Source: Acidobacteriota bacterium
Lineage (GTDB): Bacteria; Acidobacteriota; Blastocatellia; RBC074
DNA: 38,511 bases
NCBI GenBank assembly: GCA_022614735.1
Contig: JAKEHZ010000138.1
Location: 1 to 38,511 of the forward strand
Direction: 5' to 3'
The notes beneath the pieces were generated by a model, which worked only from the letters and a program-made list of their open reading frames with translations, searched no databases and had not been told where the DNA came from. A program made the position numbers and the translations under genes. How positions within the stretch are numbered: the first letter of the stretch is position 1; every line of letters begins with the position of its first letter. Below, in pieces: positions 25,780 to 33,742 of this stretch.

Positions 25780-25834
25780 TTGACAGCCTATCACTTCCTA
25801 AATATACTTAGCACTCCCACGCAGAGAGTGCTAA
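25780..25834 (+). promoter_or_regulatory. groESL sigma-70 promoter with perfect CIRCE operator
   Basis: TTGACA (25780-25785), 17-bp spacer, TATACT (25803-25808). Directly over the start region is TTAGCACTC, nine bases, GAGTGCTAA (25808-25834), a perfect CIRCE element. CIRCE is bound by the HrcA repressor, so groESL is expected to be heat-inducible through HrcA; hrcA is not in the window. The leader to groES is about 140 nt. Confidence 0.96.
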
Positions 25835-25953
25835 TAACACTCAATCTGATAATGGTATAAGCACAAAATTTGAGTATCCATTGCTCAAGGAGATCTGCGT
25901 TTGGGAGGACAAAGTATCTATTTTTAATAACATAGTGAAAGGAGTATTCGGAT

Positions 25954-26274
25954 ATGGCAACAACGATTCGTCCGTTAAATGACCGCATTATCGTGCGCCG
26001 TTTAGAGGACCAGGAGCCGATGCGTGGGGGGTTATACATCCCGGACACGGCGAAGGAGAAACCGCAGGAGGGCAAAGTGATTGCGGTTGGGAACGGCAAG
26101 CTGCTCGAGAATGGCACTCGGATATCAATCGACATCAAAGCCGGAGACCGAGTTCTGTTCGGGAAATATGCCGGTACGGAAGTCAAGCTTGATGGCGAAG
26201 AGTATCTGATCCTGCGAGAGGATGATGTTCTGGGAGTGATTGAGGAAGCCGCCAAGGGCAAAGGCACGAGGTAA
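25954..26274 (+). CDS. groS: Co-chaperonin GroES
   Basis: Predicted 106 residues, slightly longer than the usual 95-100 because of a C-terminal extension ending GKGTR. RPLNDRIIVRR, the mobile-loop region QEPMRGGLYIPDTAKEKP and GDRVLFGKYAGTEVK are typical. It caps GroEL for protein folding. ATG 25954 follows AAAGGAG. It is transcribed with groEL, 52 bp apart, under CIRCE control. Confidence 0.97.
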   Translation: MATTIRPLNDRIIVRRLEDQEPMRGGLYIPDTAKEKPQEGKVIAVGNGKLLENGTRISIDIKAGDRVLFGKYAGTEVKLDGEEYLILREDDVLGVIEEAAKGKGTR

Positions 26275-26326
26275 GTTTCCTAACAACTGATAAATAATGA
26301 GATTTATCGGGAGGAATTGAAAAATT

Positions 26327-27955
26327 ATGGCTAAGCAAGTTATTCACGGCGAAGATTCACGTCAGGCGATTTTGCGTGGCATCAATCAACTCGCCGACGC
26401 TGTTGCGATTACGCTCGGCCCCAAGGGGCGCAACGTTGTCATTGATAAGAAGTTCGGCTCGCCGACTATCACCAAGGATGGTGTCACCGTCGCCAAAGAG
26501 ATCGAGCTAAAAGAGCCGCTTGAGAACATGGGAGCGCAGATGGTTCGTGAGGTAGCTTCGAAGACCTCAGATGTCGCCGGTGACGGCACGACCACTGCGA
26601 CCGTACTGGCGCGTCAGATCTTCAAGGAAGGCGTCAAGACCGTCGCGGCTGGCGCCAACCCGATGGCCCTCAAGCGTGGTATCGAGAAGGCCGTCGAGAG
26701 AGCTGTTGCGGCGATCAGGGACCAGGCCAAGCCGGTGAAGGGCGACGCCATCGCTCAAGTCGGCACGGTCTCGGCCAACGGTGATACGACAATCGGCGGG
26801 ATCATCGCCGAAGCGATGAAGAAGGTAGGAAAGGACGGCGTCATCACCGTCGAAGAGTCCAAGTCGCTCGATACGCTACTCGAAGTGGTCGAAGGTATGC
26901 AGTTTGATCGCGGCTACCTGTCGCCCTACTTTGTGACCGATCCGGAGCGGATGGAGGCGACACTGGAGAACGCTATGATCCTTCTGCACGAGAAAAAGAT
27001 CAGCTCGATGAAGGATCTGCTTCCGTTGCTCGAGCAGGTGGCCAAGATGGGCAAGCCTCTCCTGATCGTTGCCGAAGACGTTGAGGGCGAAGCGCTCGCA
27101 ACACTGGTCGTCAACAAACTGCGTGGCACATTGCAGGTTTGCGCTGTCAAGGCTCCAGGCTTCGGTGACCGCCGCAAGGCCATGCTCGAAGACATAGGGA
27201 TCCTCACGGGTGGCAAAGTCATCAGTGAAGATCTGGGAATCAAGCTTGAGAACGTCAAGCTCGATGACCTCGGCAAGGCCAAGAAGATTACGGTGGATAA
27301 GGACAATACCACTATCGTTGAGGGCGCCGGCAAACATGCTGACATTCAGGGGCGCGTCGCGACTATCCGCCGGCAGATAGAAGAGACTACATCCGACTAC
27401 GATCGCGAGAAGTTGCAGGAGCGCCTGGCCAAGCTCGTCGGTGGCGTTGCGGTGATCAAGGTCGGGGCTGCAACCGAGACCGAGTTGAAGGAGAAAAAGG
27501 CTCGCGTCGAGGACGCCATGCACGCAACCCGCGCTGCGGTCGAAGAGGGCATAGTGGCGGGCGGTGGTGTCACGCTTGTCCGCGCTGCTCGTACGCTCGA
27601 CAGCCTCAAGCTCAGCGATGAAGACGAGATGATCGGGGTCAATATCGTCAAACGCGCTCTCGAGGAGCCCCTCCGCAAGATTGCGGAGAACGCCGGCAAG
27701 GAGGGCGCAGTAATCGTCGAGAAGGTCAAAGCCGATAAGAATGAAAACATGGGTTTCAACGCCGAGACCGAAGAGTTTGAGGACCTGGTCAAGGCCGGCG
27801 TGATTGATCCGGCGAAAGTCGCTCGCACTGCTTTGCAGAATGCAGCCTCGATCGCTGCACTCATGCTCACAACCGAGGCTCTGATCTCGGAGCTGCCCGA
27901 AGAGAGGAAGGCTCCCGCAGGCCCTCCGGGTGGTGGCGGCATGGGTGACTTTTAA
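26327..27955 (+). CDS. groL: Chaperonin GroEL
   Basis: Predicted 542 residues. ATP-binding motifs include TLGPKGRNVV and DGTTTATVLA; EEGIVAGGGVTLVRA is the family signature. The protein ends GGGGMGDF, a short version of the usual Gly-Gly-Met-rich tail. GGGAGGAATTG precedes the ATG. It forms the folding chamber with GroES. A clear intrinsic terminator follows. Confidence 0.98.
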   Translation: MAKQVIHGEDSRQAILRGINQLADAVAITLGPKGRNVVIDKKFGSPTITKDGVTVAKEIELKEPLENMGAQMVREVASKTSDVAGDGTTTATVLARQIFKEGVKTVAAGANPMALKRGIEKAVERAVAAIRDQAKPVKGDAIAQVGTVSANGDTTIGGIIAEAMKKVGKDGVITVEESKSLDTLLEVVEGMQFDRGYLSPYFVTDPERMEATLENAMILLHEKKISSMKDLLPLLEQVAKMGKPLLIVAEDVEGEALATLVVNKLRGTLQVCAVKAPGFGDRRKAMLEDIGILTGGKVISEDLGIKLENVKLDDLGKAKKITVDKDNTTIVEGAGKHADIQGRVATIRRQIEETTSDYDREKLQERLAKLVGGVAVIKVGAATETELKEKKARVEDAMHATRAAVEEGIVAGGGVTLVRAARTLDSLKLSDEDEMIGVNIVKRALEEPLRKIAENAGKEGAVIVEKVKADKNENMGFNAETEEFEDLVKAGVIDPAKVARTALQNAASIAALMLTTEALISELPEERKAPAGPPGGGGMGDF

Positions 27956-27991
27956 AATAGTCTTGCAGCTGCAAAAGCTCGGACAACCTGG

Positions 27992-28032
27992 AATGGCGGT
28001 GGCGTCAGAGGCGTCATCGCCATTTTTATTTC
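27992..28032 (+). terminator. Intrinsic terminator after groEL
   Basis: AATGGCGGTGGCGT (27992-28005) pairs with GCGTCATCGCCATT (28011-28024) with G-T pairs, followed by TTTTTATTT. It ends the groESL transcript. Confidence 0.85.
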
Positions 28033-28074
28033 GTGATGAGAGGAAGAGAGAATACGGAACAAACGAAAAATAGT

Positions 28075-28156
28075 TTTCAGTTTTCAGTTTTCAGTTGTAA
28101 TTACTCAGCCCGGTGAACCGGGCTGAGTAATTACAACTGAAAACTGAAAACTGAAA
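28075..28156. repeat. 39-bp inverted repeat with GTTTTCA heptamers and ACTCAGCCCGG core
   Basis: Positions 28075-28113 pair perfectly with 28118-28156 around a TGAA loop. The outer part has GTTTTCA heptamers; the inner part is ATTACTCAGCCCGG. The same inner core, in opposite orientation (TTCA loop), is found alone at 30893-30930. Confidence 0.93.
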
Positions 28157-28437
28157 GGGGATAAATGGGCTTAATGATCCGAAAAAATGGATAAAAATCC
28201 AATGTTTCAGAGACCAATTTACCGATTATTCTCAAGCTCGCGGAGCTAAACCCTTGTGGCTGAGTATCTAAACGGTATGTTGGTCGACCGGAAATTTGCG
28301 GCATTAAAGTTGCACTTCTCACATATGTCATTATCAAGCGCAAATCTGAAATGCCGCTTCTTTGAGTTTATTAGTTTGAAATCGAAATAACATCTTCCTT
28401 GGTCTTATTGAGTTTTCATCCCAGCAAAGCCCTCGGC
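28157..28437. other. Intergenic region between the groESL repeat and an orphan terminator
   Basis: About 280 bp, AT-rich, with no ORF of note. It ends at a strong plus-strand terminator (28438-28473) that is not downstream of any gene, so a small untranslated RNA starting here is possible. No promoter was recognised with confidence. Confidence 0.4.
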
Positions 28438-28473
28438 GCGGTGGGGTTCGCGAGAACCTCACCGCATTTTTTT
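28438..28473 (+). terminator. Strong intrinsic terminator without an upstream gene
   Basis: GCGGTGGGGTTC (28438-28449), loop GCGA, GAACCTCACCGC (28454-28465), followed by ATTTTTTT. The stem is 12 bp with one G-T pair and a GNRA-type loop. It is the best terminator in the window, yet the nearest upstream gene is groEL, nearly 500 bp back and already terminated. Confidence 0.88.
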
Positions 28474-28534
28474 GATTGAGGCGTTTGCTCAGGTAAAAGA
28501 TGTTATTTCTCTTAACTAAAATTCATTTTTCCGC

Positions 28535-28563
28535 TTGACAGCAAAATACGTGTTAAGTAGTAT
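28535..28563 (+). promoter_or_regulatory. Sigma-70 promoter of the cold-shock gene
   Basis: TTGACA (28535-28540), 17-bp spacer, TAGTAT (28558-28563). It is the nearest good promoter to the cold-shock gene, implying a 5' leader of about 320 nt. Confidence 0.65.
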
Positions 28564-28569
28564 GCGCGC

Positions 28570-28891
28570 CGTATCTATCACCGCGCCCTCGTCTGGCGCA
28601 TCCCAATGCACAATAAGAAATAGAAGTGAGTAATAGTTGTATCGTCGTGTTTATCCCCAACTTCTTCAGAGTCGAGGCCGTGATCGAAGCTGGCGTTTGA
28701 GTGCTCAGCTTTGGACACGGCTCTTACTTTGAGGCGTACCCAGGCATCAGCCTCACCCCTGAAGCTTGGCCAGGAGCTTATGCAATAGGTCAGGTTGCTT
28801 GTGTTGAGTACTGTGTGAGCGGGACGTTAGCTTAACCCGACGGGCTGTTTAAGAGCTCGTTTTTCCGTAAACCCAGGAGGTAGTTGTCACC
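28570..28891 (+). ncRNA. Long 5' leader of the cold-shock gene, possible RNA thermosensor
   Basis: Predicted transcribed from about 28570 to the ATG at 28892. No open reading frame of 60 codons or more is found. Many GC-rich short complementary segments (for example AGCTTGGCCAGGAGCT) suggest structure. Long structured leaders that sense cold are known for E. coli cspA (about 160 nt). The role here is inference. Confidence 0.4.
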
Positions 28892-29107
28892 ATGGCAGAG
28901 AAGAAACAAGGTAAAGTTAAATGGTTCAATAACGCAAAAGGTTATGGCTTTATTGAGCAGCCCGAGGGCGGTGGCGATGTTTTCGTTCACTACTCAGCTA
29001 TTCAAGGCCAGGGCTTCAAGACACTTGACGAAGGCCAAATGGTCGAGTTCGAGTTGGTTCAAGGGCCGAAAGGTCAGCAGGCTGAGAAAGTGATCAAGCT
29101 CCAATAG
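28892..29107 (+). CDS. Cold-shock domain protein (CspA family)
   Basis: Predicted 71 residues, the usual Csp length. The single-stranded nucleic-acid binding motifs RNP1 (KGYGFIEQ) and RNP2 (VFVHY) are intact; GKVKWFNNAKGYGF is the classical start. It acts as an RNA chaperone. ATG 28892 is preceded by AGGAGGT. A terminator follows. Expression probably depends on the long leader. Confidence 0.97.
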   Translation: MAEKKQGKVKWFNNAKGYGFIEQPEGGGDVFVHYSAIQGQGFKTLDEGQMVEFELVQGPKGQQAEKVIKLQ

Positions 29108-29138
29108 CACCTCATTTTCCCAACTTCCCTCAAGACTG

Positions 29139-29186
29139 ATGCCTTGCTCGCGGCAACAAGCTTGCCGCAGGGTGGGGCATTTTTTA
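29139..29186 (+). terminator. Intrinsic terminator after the cold-shock gene
   Basis: ATGCC (29139-29143) with GGCAT (29176-29180) and CGGCAA (29151-29156) with TTGCCG (29162-29167) form an interrupted stem followed by TTTTTT. Confidence 0.7.
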
Positions 29187-29200
29187 TTGCGGATTGCTTA

Positions 29201-29241
29201 TCTTGTCATATGGCACGCCCCTGGCGTGCCATATGACAAGA
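29201..29241. repeat. Perfect 19-bp hairpin upstream of cysS
   Basis: TCTTGTCATATGGCACGCC (29201-29219) is exactly complementary to 29223-29241 with a 3-nt loop. It is flanked by ATTGCGGATTGC on the left and ACAATCCG on the right, words also seen at the left window end. Confidence 0.9.
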
Positions 29242-29333
29242 TCCACAATCCGTAGTCGGCAATTTGACAACCTTACAGACGCTTAAATAAACTGGACGTT
29301 CAATTGTTTTGCTAAATTACAGGCTTGACCCGG

Positions 29334-30731
29334 ATGCTGAAGTTATACAACACACTGACAAATCAACTCGAAGAGTTCCGGCCGCTTAACCCGCCCGAAG
29401 TGCGGATGTACGTCTGCGGCCCGACTGTTTACGACTATGCGCACATCGGCAATTTCCGCACATTTCTTTTTGCCGACCTGCTCCGGCGATATCTCAAATA
29501 TAGAGGATACCGGCTTCACCATGTCATGAACATCACCGATGTTGACGACAAGACCATCCTCCGCGCAGTCGATCAGAAGAAAACGTTGCGGGAATACACT
29601 GACCAATACATTCAATTCTTCTTTGAGGATTTCGACGATCTCGGCCTCGAGCGCCCTGAAGAGATTTTGCGTGCGACTGATCATCTTCCCGAGATGGTTG
29701 ATTTGATTAAACAGCTCGGCGCAAACGGCCATACGTACTTGGCCGATGGATCGACCTATTACCGCATCACAAGCTTTAAAGAGTATGGTCGGTTGTCGAA
29801 GATGAACTTTGATGGCAACATTGCCGGAGCAAGCGATCGCATGGACGCGGACGAGTATGAAAAGGAGGACGTCCGCGATTTCGTACTCTGGAAAGCGGCT
29901 AAACCAGGTGAGCCTTCCTGGGAGACCGAGCTTGGCCCGGGTCGCCCCGGCTGGCATATCGAATGCTCGGCGATGTCAATGGGTGCATTGGGAGAATCAT
30001 TCGATATTCATACCGGGGGAGTCGACCTGATCTTTCCGCATCACGAAAACGAGATCGCTCAATCGGAAGGCGCGACGGGCAAGCAGTTCGTACGCTACTG
30101 GTTGCATGCAGAATTCCTGATGGTCGAAGGGCAGAAGATGGCCAAGAAATTGGGCAACCTGTTCACCCTTCGCGATCTGGTAGCTAAAGGGCACACGCCG
30201 CGCGCGCTCCGCTACCTGCTGCTTTCAGCTCCGCACCACAAGCAGCTCAACTTCACCTTCGAAGGGCTGCGCGGCGCAGAGAGTACAGTCGAACGTTTGA
30301 ACGATTTCAAACGCAGGTTGAGTGAACTGAGGCCTGAAACGGGTTCTACACCTGCGCTTGCCGAGATGATCAAACATTCACAGCAACAGTTTGAAGAAGG
30401 TCTCGACAATGATCTGAACACTGCCAAAGCATTGGCTGCGATTCATGACTTCGCGCGCGAAACAAATAGCGCAATGGAGCAGGGCCTCATCAAGTCCGGC
30501 GATCAAGAGGCTCTGCTTGGGCTTGTTAATCGCTTCGATTCTATCTTCAACATCTTCGGAGAAGTGAAACAAGAGCTGCTCGATTCGGAGATCCAGGCAT
30601 TGATTGATGAACGGCAGGCCGCACGCGCGGCGAAAAATTTTGCCCGTGCTGACGAGATTCGCGATCATCTGACAAAGCAGGGTATCATTCTCGAGGATGG
30701 GAAAGACGGAGTGCGCTGGCGGAGGAAATAA
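29334..30731 (+). CDS. cysS: Cysteinyl-tRNA synthetase
   Basis: Predicted 465 residues from ATG 29334; an in-frame TTG 29325 is possible. The class I HIGH motif is AHIGNFRT. The zinc site is indicated by YVCGPTVYDYAH, WHIECSAM and HHENEIAQSEG. The KMSKS loop reads KMAKKLGN, with Ala for Ser and Lys for Ser. It attaches cysteine to tRNA-Cys in the cytoplasm. The C-terminal DALR-like domain (QALIDERQAARAAKNFARAD) is present. No strong Shine-Dalgarno is visible. Confidence 0.96.
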   Translation: MLKLYNTLTNQLEEFRPLNPPEVRMYVCGPTVYDYAHIGNFRTFLFADLLRRYLKYRGYRLHHVMNITDVDDKTILRAVDQKKTLREYTDQYIQFFFEDFDDLGLERPEEILRATDHLPEMVDLIKQLGANGHTYLADGSTYYRITSFKEYGRLSKMNFDGNIAGASDRMDADEYEKEDVRDFVLWKAAKPGEPSWETELGPGRPGWHIECSAMSMGALGESFDIHTGGVDLIFPHHENEIAQSEGATGKQFVRYWLHAEFLMVEGQKMAKKLGNLFTLRDLVAKGHTPRALRYLLLSAPHHKQLNFTFEGLRGAESTVERLNDFKRRLSELRPETGSTPALAEMIKHSQQQFEEGLDNDLNTAKALAAIHDFARETNSAMEQGLIKSGDQEALLGLVNRFDSIFNIFGEVKQELLDSEIQALIDERQAARAAKNFARADEIRDHLTKQGIILEDGKDGVRWRRK

Positions 30732-31088
30732 CCGAATAGTAATTTCTTTAGGGTCCCCAGATAGTTACTAAATAAACTAGACTATGAAACAAGCTATTAT
30801 CTTCATTTCCCAACACGTTCCATTCATCTCCCGTAAAAACCTCTTCGCAGACTAGCCTCCGACTGTCAATTTACAGTAACGCTCAACATATAGTTACTAC
30901 TCAGCCCGGTTCACCGGGCTGAGTAGTAACAAAAATATTCAGAATATCGAATTCAAGGAAGAGCTTCCCGCGAATCATGTGAATGACGTGGGTGGGTATA
31001 GATCTATTCCAAAGAACATCGCGTTTAATCGCGTTTTTCTGGATAAATGAGCTCGTTGAATTCGAGATGTAACCGGAGGTACACGATC
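30732..31088. other. Intergenic region before the class III aminotransferase
   Basis: About 357 bp. It holds the 17-bp hairpin at 30893-30930 described separately and otherwise AT-rich sequence with short direct repeats of TAGTTACTA. No gene or convincing promoter was recognised. Confidence 0.45.
30893..30930. repeat. Perfect 17-bp hairpin with ACTCAGCCCGG core
   Basis: GTTACTACTCAGCCCGG (30893-30909) pairs with 30914-30930 around TTCA. The 11-bp inner stem is identical to that of the 28075-28156 element in reverse orientation. AAAAATATT follows. Confidence 0.93.
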
Positions 31089-32459
31089 ATGAAAGGCAAA
31101 GCAGAGCTGAAAACCGCGAAGCTTCCCGTTCTCAATACTCAATTACCTGGGCCGAATGCAAAGGATATTATCGCGCGCGATAGCCGGTTCATATCCCCTT
31201 CCTATACTCGCAGCTATCCACTGGTCATCAAACGCGGTCGCGGCGCGATGATCGAAGATGTGGATGGCAACATATTTCTTGATTTCAACGCCGGTGTAGC
31301 CGTCTGTTCGACCGGTCATTCGCATCCTCGTGTGGTTGAAGCAATCAAGAGACAGGTTGACGACTTCATTCACATCTCAGGCACAGACTACTACTATCCG
31401 CATCTGCCCATGCTCGCCGGAAAGCTTAGCGAACTGGTGCCGGGCAATTTCGAAAAGAAAACGCATTTCGGCAACTCCGGCGCGGAGGCTGTCGAAGGGG
31501 CGATCAAGCTGGCGATCTACACGACTCGTCGCCAAAGGCTGATCGGATTTTTCGGGGCGTTCCACGGACGGACGATGGGCGCGCTTTCACTGACAGCGAG
31601 CAAATCCAGACAGCGCGCGGGATTTGGCCGTCAGGTGCTTGACGTAACGCACGTTCCCTATGCCAACTGTTATCGGTGCCCGTACAACCTCACGCGCGAG
31701 ACCTGCGGAGCCTTCGAAACGAAAGGGCCACATTGCGCGCGGGTGATCGAAGATTTGCTCTTCAAGACAACGGTCCCGGCGGACGAGTGCGCCGCGATCA
31801 TCGTCGAGCCGATTCAGGGCGAAGGAGGTTATATCGTTCCCCCAGCTTCTTTTCTGCAAACCCTTCGCCGCATCGCAGACAAGTATGGAGCGCTCATCAT
31901 TGCTGATGAGGTGCAATCGGGAATGGGGCGCACGGGAAGGATGTTCGCTTCGGAACATTTCGATTTCGTCCCGGACATTATGTCACTTGCCAAAGGAATT
32001 GCGTCAGGCATACCGCTTGGCGCAACCGTAGCGCGCGCCGATATAATGAGGTGGGGACCAGGGTCGCACGCTTCTACTTTTGGAGGAAATCCGGTAGCCA
32101 TAGCGGCTTCGCTCGCGACCATTGAATTGCTCGAAGAAAACCTTATGGGCAACGCCGCCAGGATGGGAGAGTACCTCATGGAAGGGTTGCGCGATTTGAT
32201 GGACAAACATCAGATAATCGGTGATGTACGCGGCAAAGGATTAATGATCGGTATTGAGCTGGTCAAAGACCGCGCGACGAAGGAACCACATCCCGATGCG
32301 CTCCTTCGGGTTGAAATAGAATGCTTCCATCGTGGTTTAATCATCCAGGGCGCCGGGACGAGTACGATTCGTCTCTCACCGCCGCTGTTGATCGATCAGG
32401 AACAATGTGATTTTGCCATCAAGACGCTGGATGAGGCGCTCAGTGTTGTGGAGGATTGA
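31089..32459 (+). CDS. Class III PLP aminotransferase (4-aminobutyrate/acetylornithine type)
   Basis: Predicted 456 residues from ATG 31089 with GGAGG 8 nt upstream (ATG 31047 is in frame but poorly placed). Motifs: DFNAGVAVCSTGHSHP, GNSGAEAVEGAIKLA, GAFHGRTMGALSLT, ADEVQSGMGRTG with the PLP-contact Asp, and MSLAKGIASGIPLGA with the Schiff-base Lys. It transfers an omega-amino group from GABA, ornithine, putrescine or a similar amine; the choice cannot be made from sequence. An unusual cysteine-containing insertion (CYRCPYNLTRETCG, later HC) sits after the VPYAN segment. Confidence 0.9.
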   Translation: MKGKAELKTAKLPVLNTQLPGPNAKDIIARDSRFISPSYTRSYPLVIKRGRGAMIEDVDGNIFLDFNAGVAVCSTGHSHPRVVEAIKRQVDDFIHISGTDYYYPHLPMLAGKLSELVPGNFEKKTHFGNSGAEAVEGAIKLAIYTTRRQRLIGFFGAFHGRTMGALSLTASKSRQRAGFGRQVLDVTHVPYANCYRCPYNLTRETCGAFETKGPHCARVIEDLLFKTTVPADECAAIIVEPIQGEGGYIVPPASFLQTLRRIADKYGALIIADEVQSGMGRTGRMFASEHFDFVPDIMSLAKGIASGIPLGATVARADIMRWGPGSHASTFGGNPVAIAASLATIELLEENLMGNAARMGEYLMEGLRDLMDKHQIIGDVRGKGLMIGIELVKDRATKEPHPDALLRVEIECFHRGLIIQGAGTSTIRLSPPLLIDQEQCDFAIKTLDEALSVVED

Positions 32460-32460
32460 A

Positions 32461-32650
32461 GGGGCGACGGGGCGACGGGGCGATGGAAGAGTAATTTCAT
32501 TTTCCATTTTCCATTTGAGATCTGTCATTTGACATTTGTCATCACAATGCGTGCGGCTCGATCAATGACAAATGCCATATTTCAAATGGAAAATGGAAAA
32601 TGAAATTACTCTTCCATCGCCCCGTCGCCCCGTCGCCCCGTCGCCCCCTC
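32461..32650. repeat. Compound inverted repeat: GGGGCGAC octamers and TTTTCCA words
   Basis: Starts two bases after the aminotransferase stop. The outer arms are GGGGCGAC octamers, three on the left and four on the right. The inner parts pair through GAAGAGTAATTTCATTTTCC-type sequence. The centre (GTGCGGCTCGATCAATGACA, 32551-32570) is nearly the same as in 22917-23125, although the outer arms differ. Confidence 0.9.
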
Positions 32651-32822
32651 TTTCTTCCGCAATCCACCGGCTTCCACTTTCAACTTAGCTCGTAAAAAAT
32701 TAAGATAGTGCAGGAACTTTCACTTCGAGCTGGTGTCTAAGTGGATGTCGAAGAAGTTGACGCTACAGGGCGCGAAGTGAGCTAAACCAAACGTCTTGGA
32801 CCACATCGGAGAGTGGGCGCGC

Positions 32823-33527
32823 ATGCTTGCCGAGAATGAGGCATTGCTGGTATCTGGACTGAATGAGTTCGGATCGTCTGAGCTGACAGCGCCGGAACTC
32901 GTTTTAAAAGGCGAGTCTCCGGGCACGGTGCAGGCGTGCCCTTATGAAGCAGTGCTCATTACGCGTCTGCGGGCTGGCCAGCTCAGTGCGTTCGATGAGC
33001 TGGTCGAGAAGTATCAGTCGCTGGTTTATGCCCTGGCTCTGCGTATTCTAGGTGATGCTGAAGATGCTCGTGATGCGACACAGGAGACGTTCTTAAAAAT
33101 CTATCGCCACTTCCCTCATTTTCGTGGCGAAGCTAGTTTGAAGACCTGGATTTGTCGTATCGCGATTAATCAAGCACGCAGCACTGAGCGTTGGTGGCGG
33201 CGCCGGCATCGCGGTGAGACGACCTCCCTCGATGCGCCATTGGGCCTGAATGGCAAGGAAGATAATTATCCAGGCGAGTATCTGGCCAGCCCAATAGCGA
33301 CACCTGAAGCTGAAGCATTGGCACGAGAACGTGGGCGTCAAATTGAGGTTGCGCTCACACAGTTGAAGAAAGTTTTCAGGATCACGGTTATTTTGCGGGA
33401 TATTGAAGGACTTTCTTACGAAGAGATAGCTTACGTAACTGGAGTTTCAGTTGGTACTGTCAAATCCAGGATCGCGCGTGGTCGCGAAATGCTGCGCGAG
33501 TTAGTGGAGCGGGATATTGGTTTTTAA
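32823..33527 (+). CDS. ECF sigma factor (RpoE-like)
   Basis: Predicted 234 residues from ATG 32823; TTG 32796 is an in-frame alternative. An N-terminal extension of about 45 residues precedes region 2 (AFDELVEKYQSLVYALALRI, GDAEDARDATQETFLKIYRH). Region 4 is GLSYEEIAYVTGVSVGTVKS plus RIARGREMLRE. It directs RNA polymerase to stress or envelope promoters. The anti-sigma factor lies 215 bp downstream, with a structured RNA between them, then exbD and tonB. Confidence 0.93.
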   Translation: MLAENEALLVSGLNEFGSSELTAPELVLKGESPGTVQACPYEAVLITRLRAGQLSAFDELVEKYQSLVYALALRILGDAEDARDATQETFLKIYRHFPHFRGEASLKTWICRIAINQARSTERWWRRRHRGETTSLDAPLGLNGKEDNYPGEYLASPIATPEAEALARERGRQIEVALTQLKKVFRITVILRDIEGLSYEEIAYVTGVSVGTVKSRIARGREMLRELVERDIGF

Positions 33528-33679
33528 GTTTCGGAGATCGCCGCTCTTGCTGTGAACGTCTTTTTCGACGCTCATAGCCGATGGGTCGGCGAAACACCAG
33601 TGAACCAAAGATGGGTCAGCAACCGCTTTTTGGTTCTTTATAAACTGAGCGTTCGCAGCCGGCGGTGATCTCCGAAAAC
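33528..33679 (+). ncRNA. Structured RNA between sigma and anti-sigma genes
   Basis: Starting one base after the sigma stop, TTTCGGAGATC (33529-33539) pairs with GATCTCCGAAA (33667-33677). The stem continues as CCGC with GCGG and GAACG with CGTTC, giving a long closing helix. Inside are small hairpins, GCCGATGGGTCGGC and AACCAAAG with CTTTTTGGTT. No ORF lies here. It could be a transcription attenuator or processing site separating sigma from anti-sigma, or a dispersed hairpin of another type. Confidence 0.55.
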
Positions 33680-33742
33680 ATAACTGAAAATGAAGCCCCC
33701 AGTCTCGATTCGGTAATCTGGAGGAACAACTGATAAATAGTT

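Noticed and set aside
26876..27523. A long minus-strand open frame opposite groEL
   Set aside because: It is a complement-strand shadow of groEL coding sequence with no recognisable domain.
28438..28473. Possible tRNA T-arm (GGTTCGCGAGAACC)
   Set aside because: The loop is four bases, the stem is 12 bp and a T-run follows; no acceptor or anticodon arm surrounds it.
32731..32745. Additional PerR box (GTGTCTAAG)
   Set aside because: Only one half-site is present; no palindrome.
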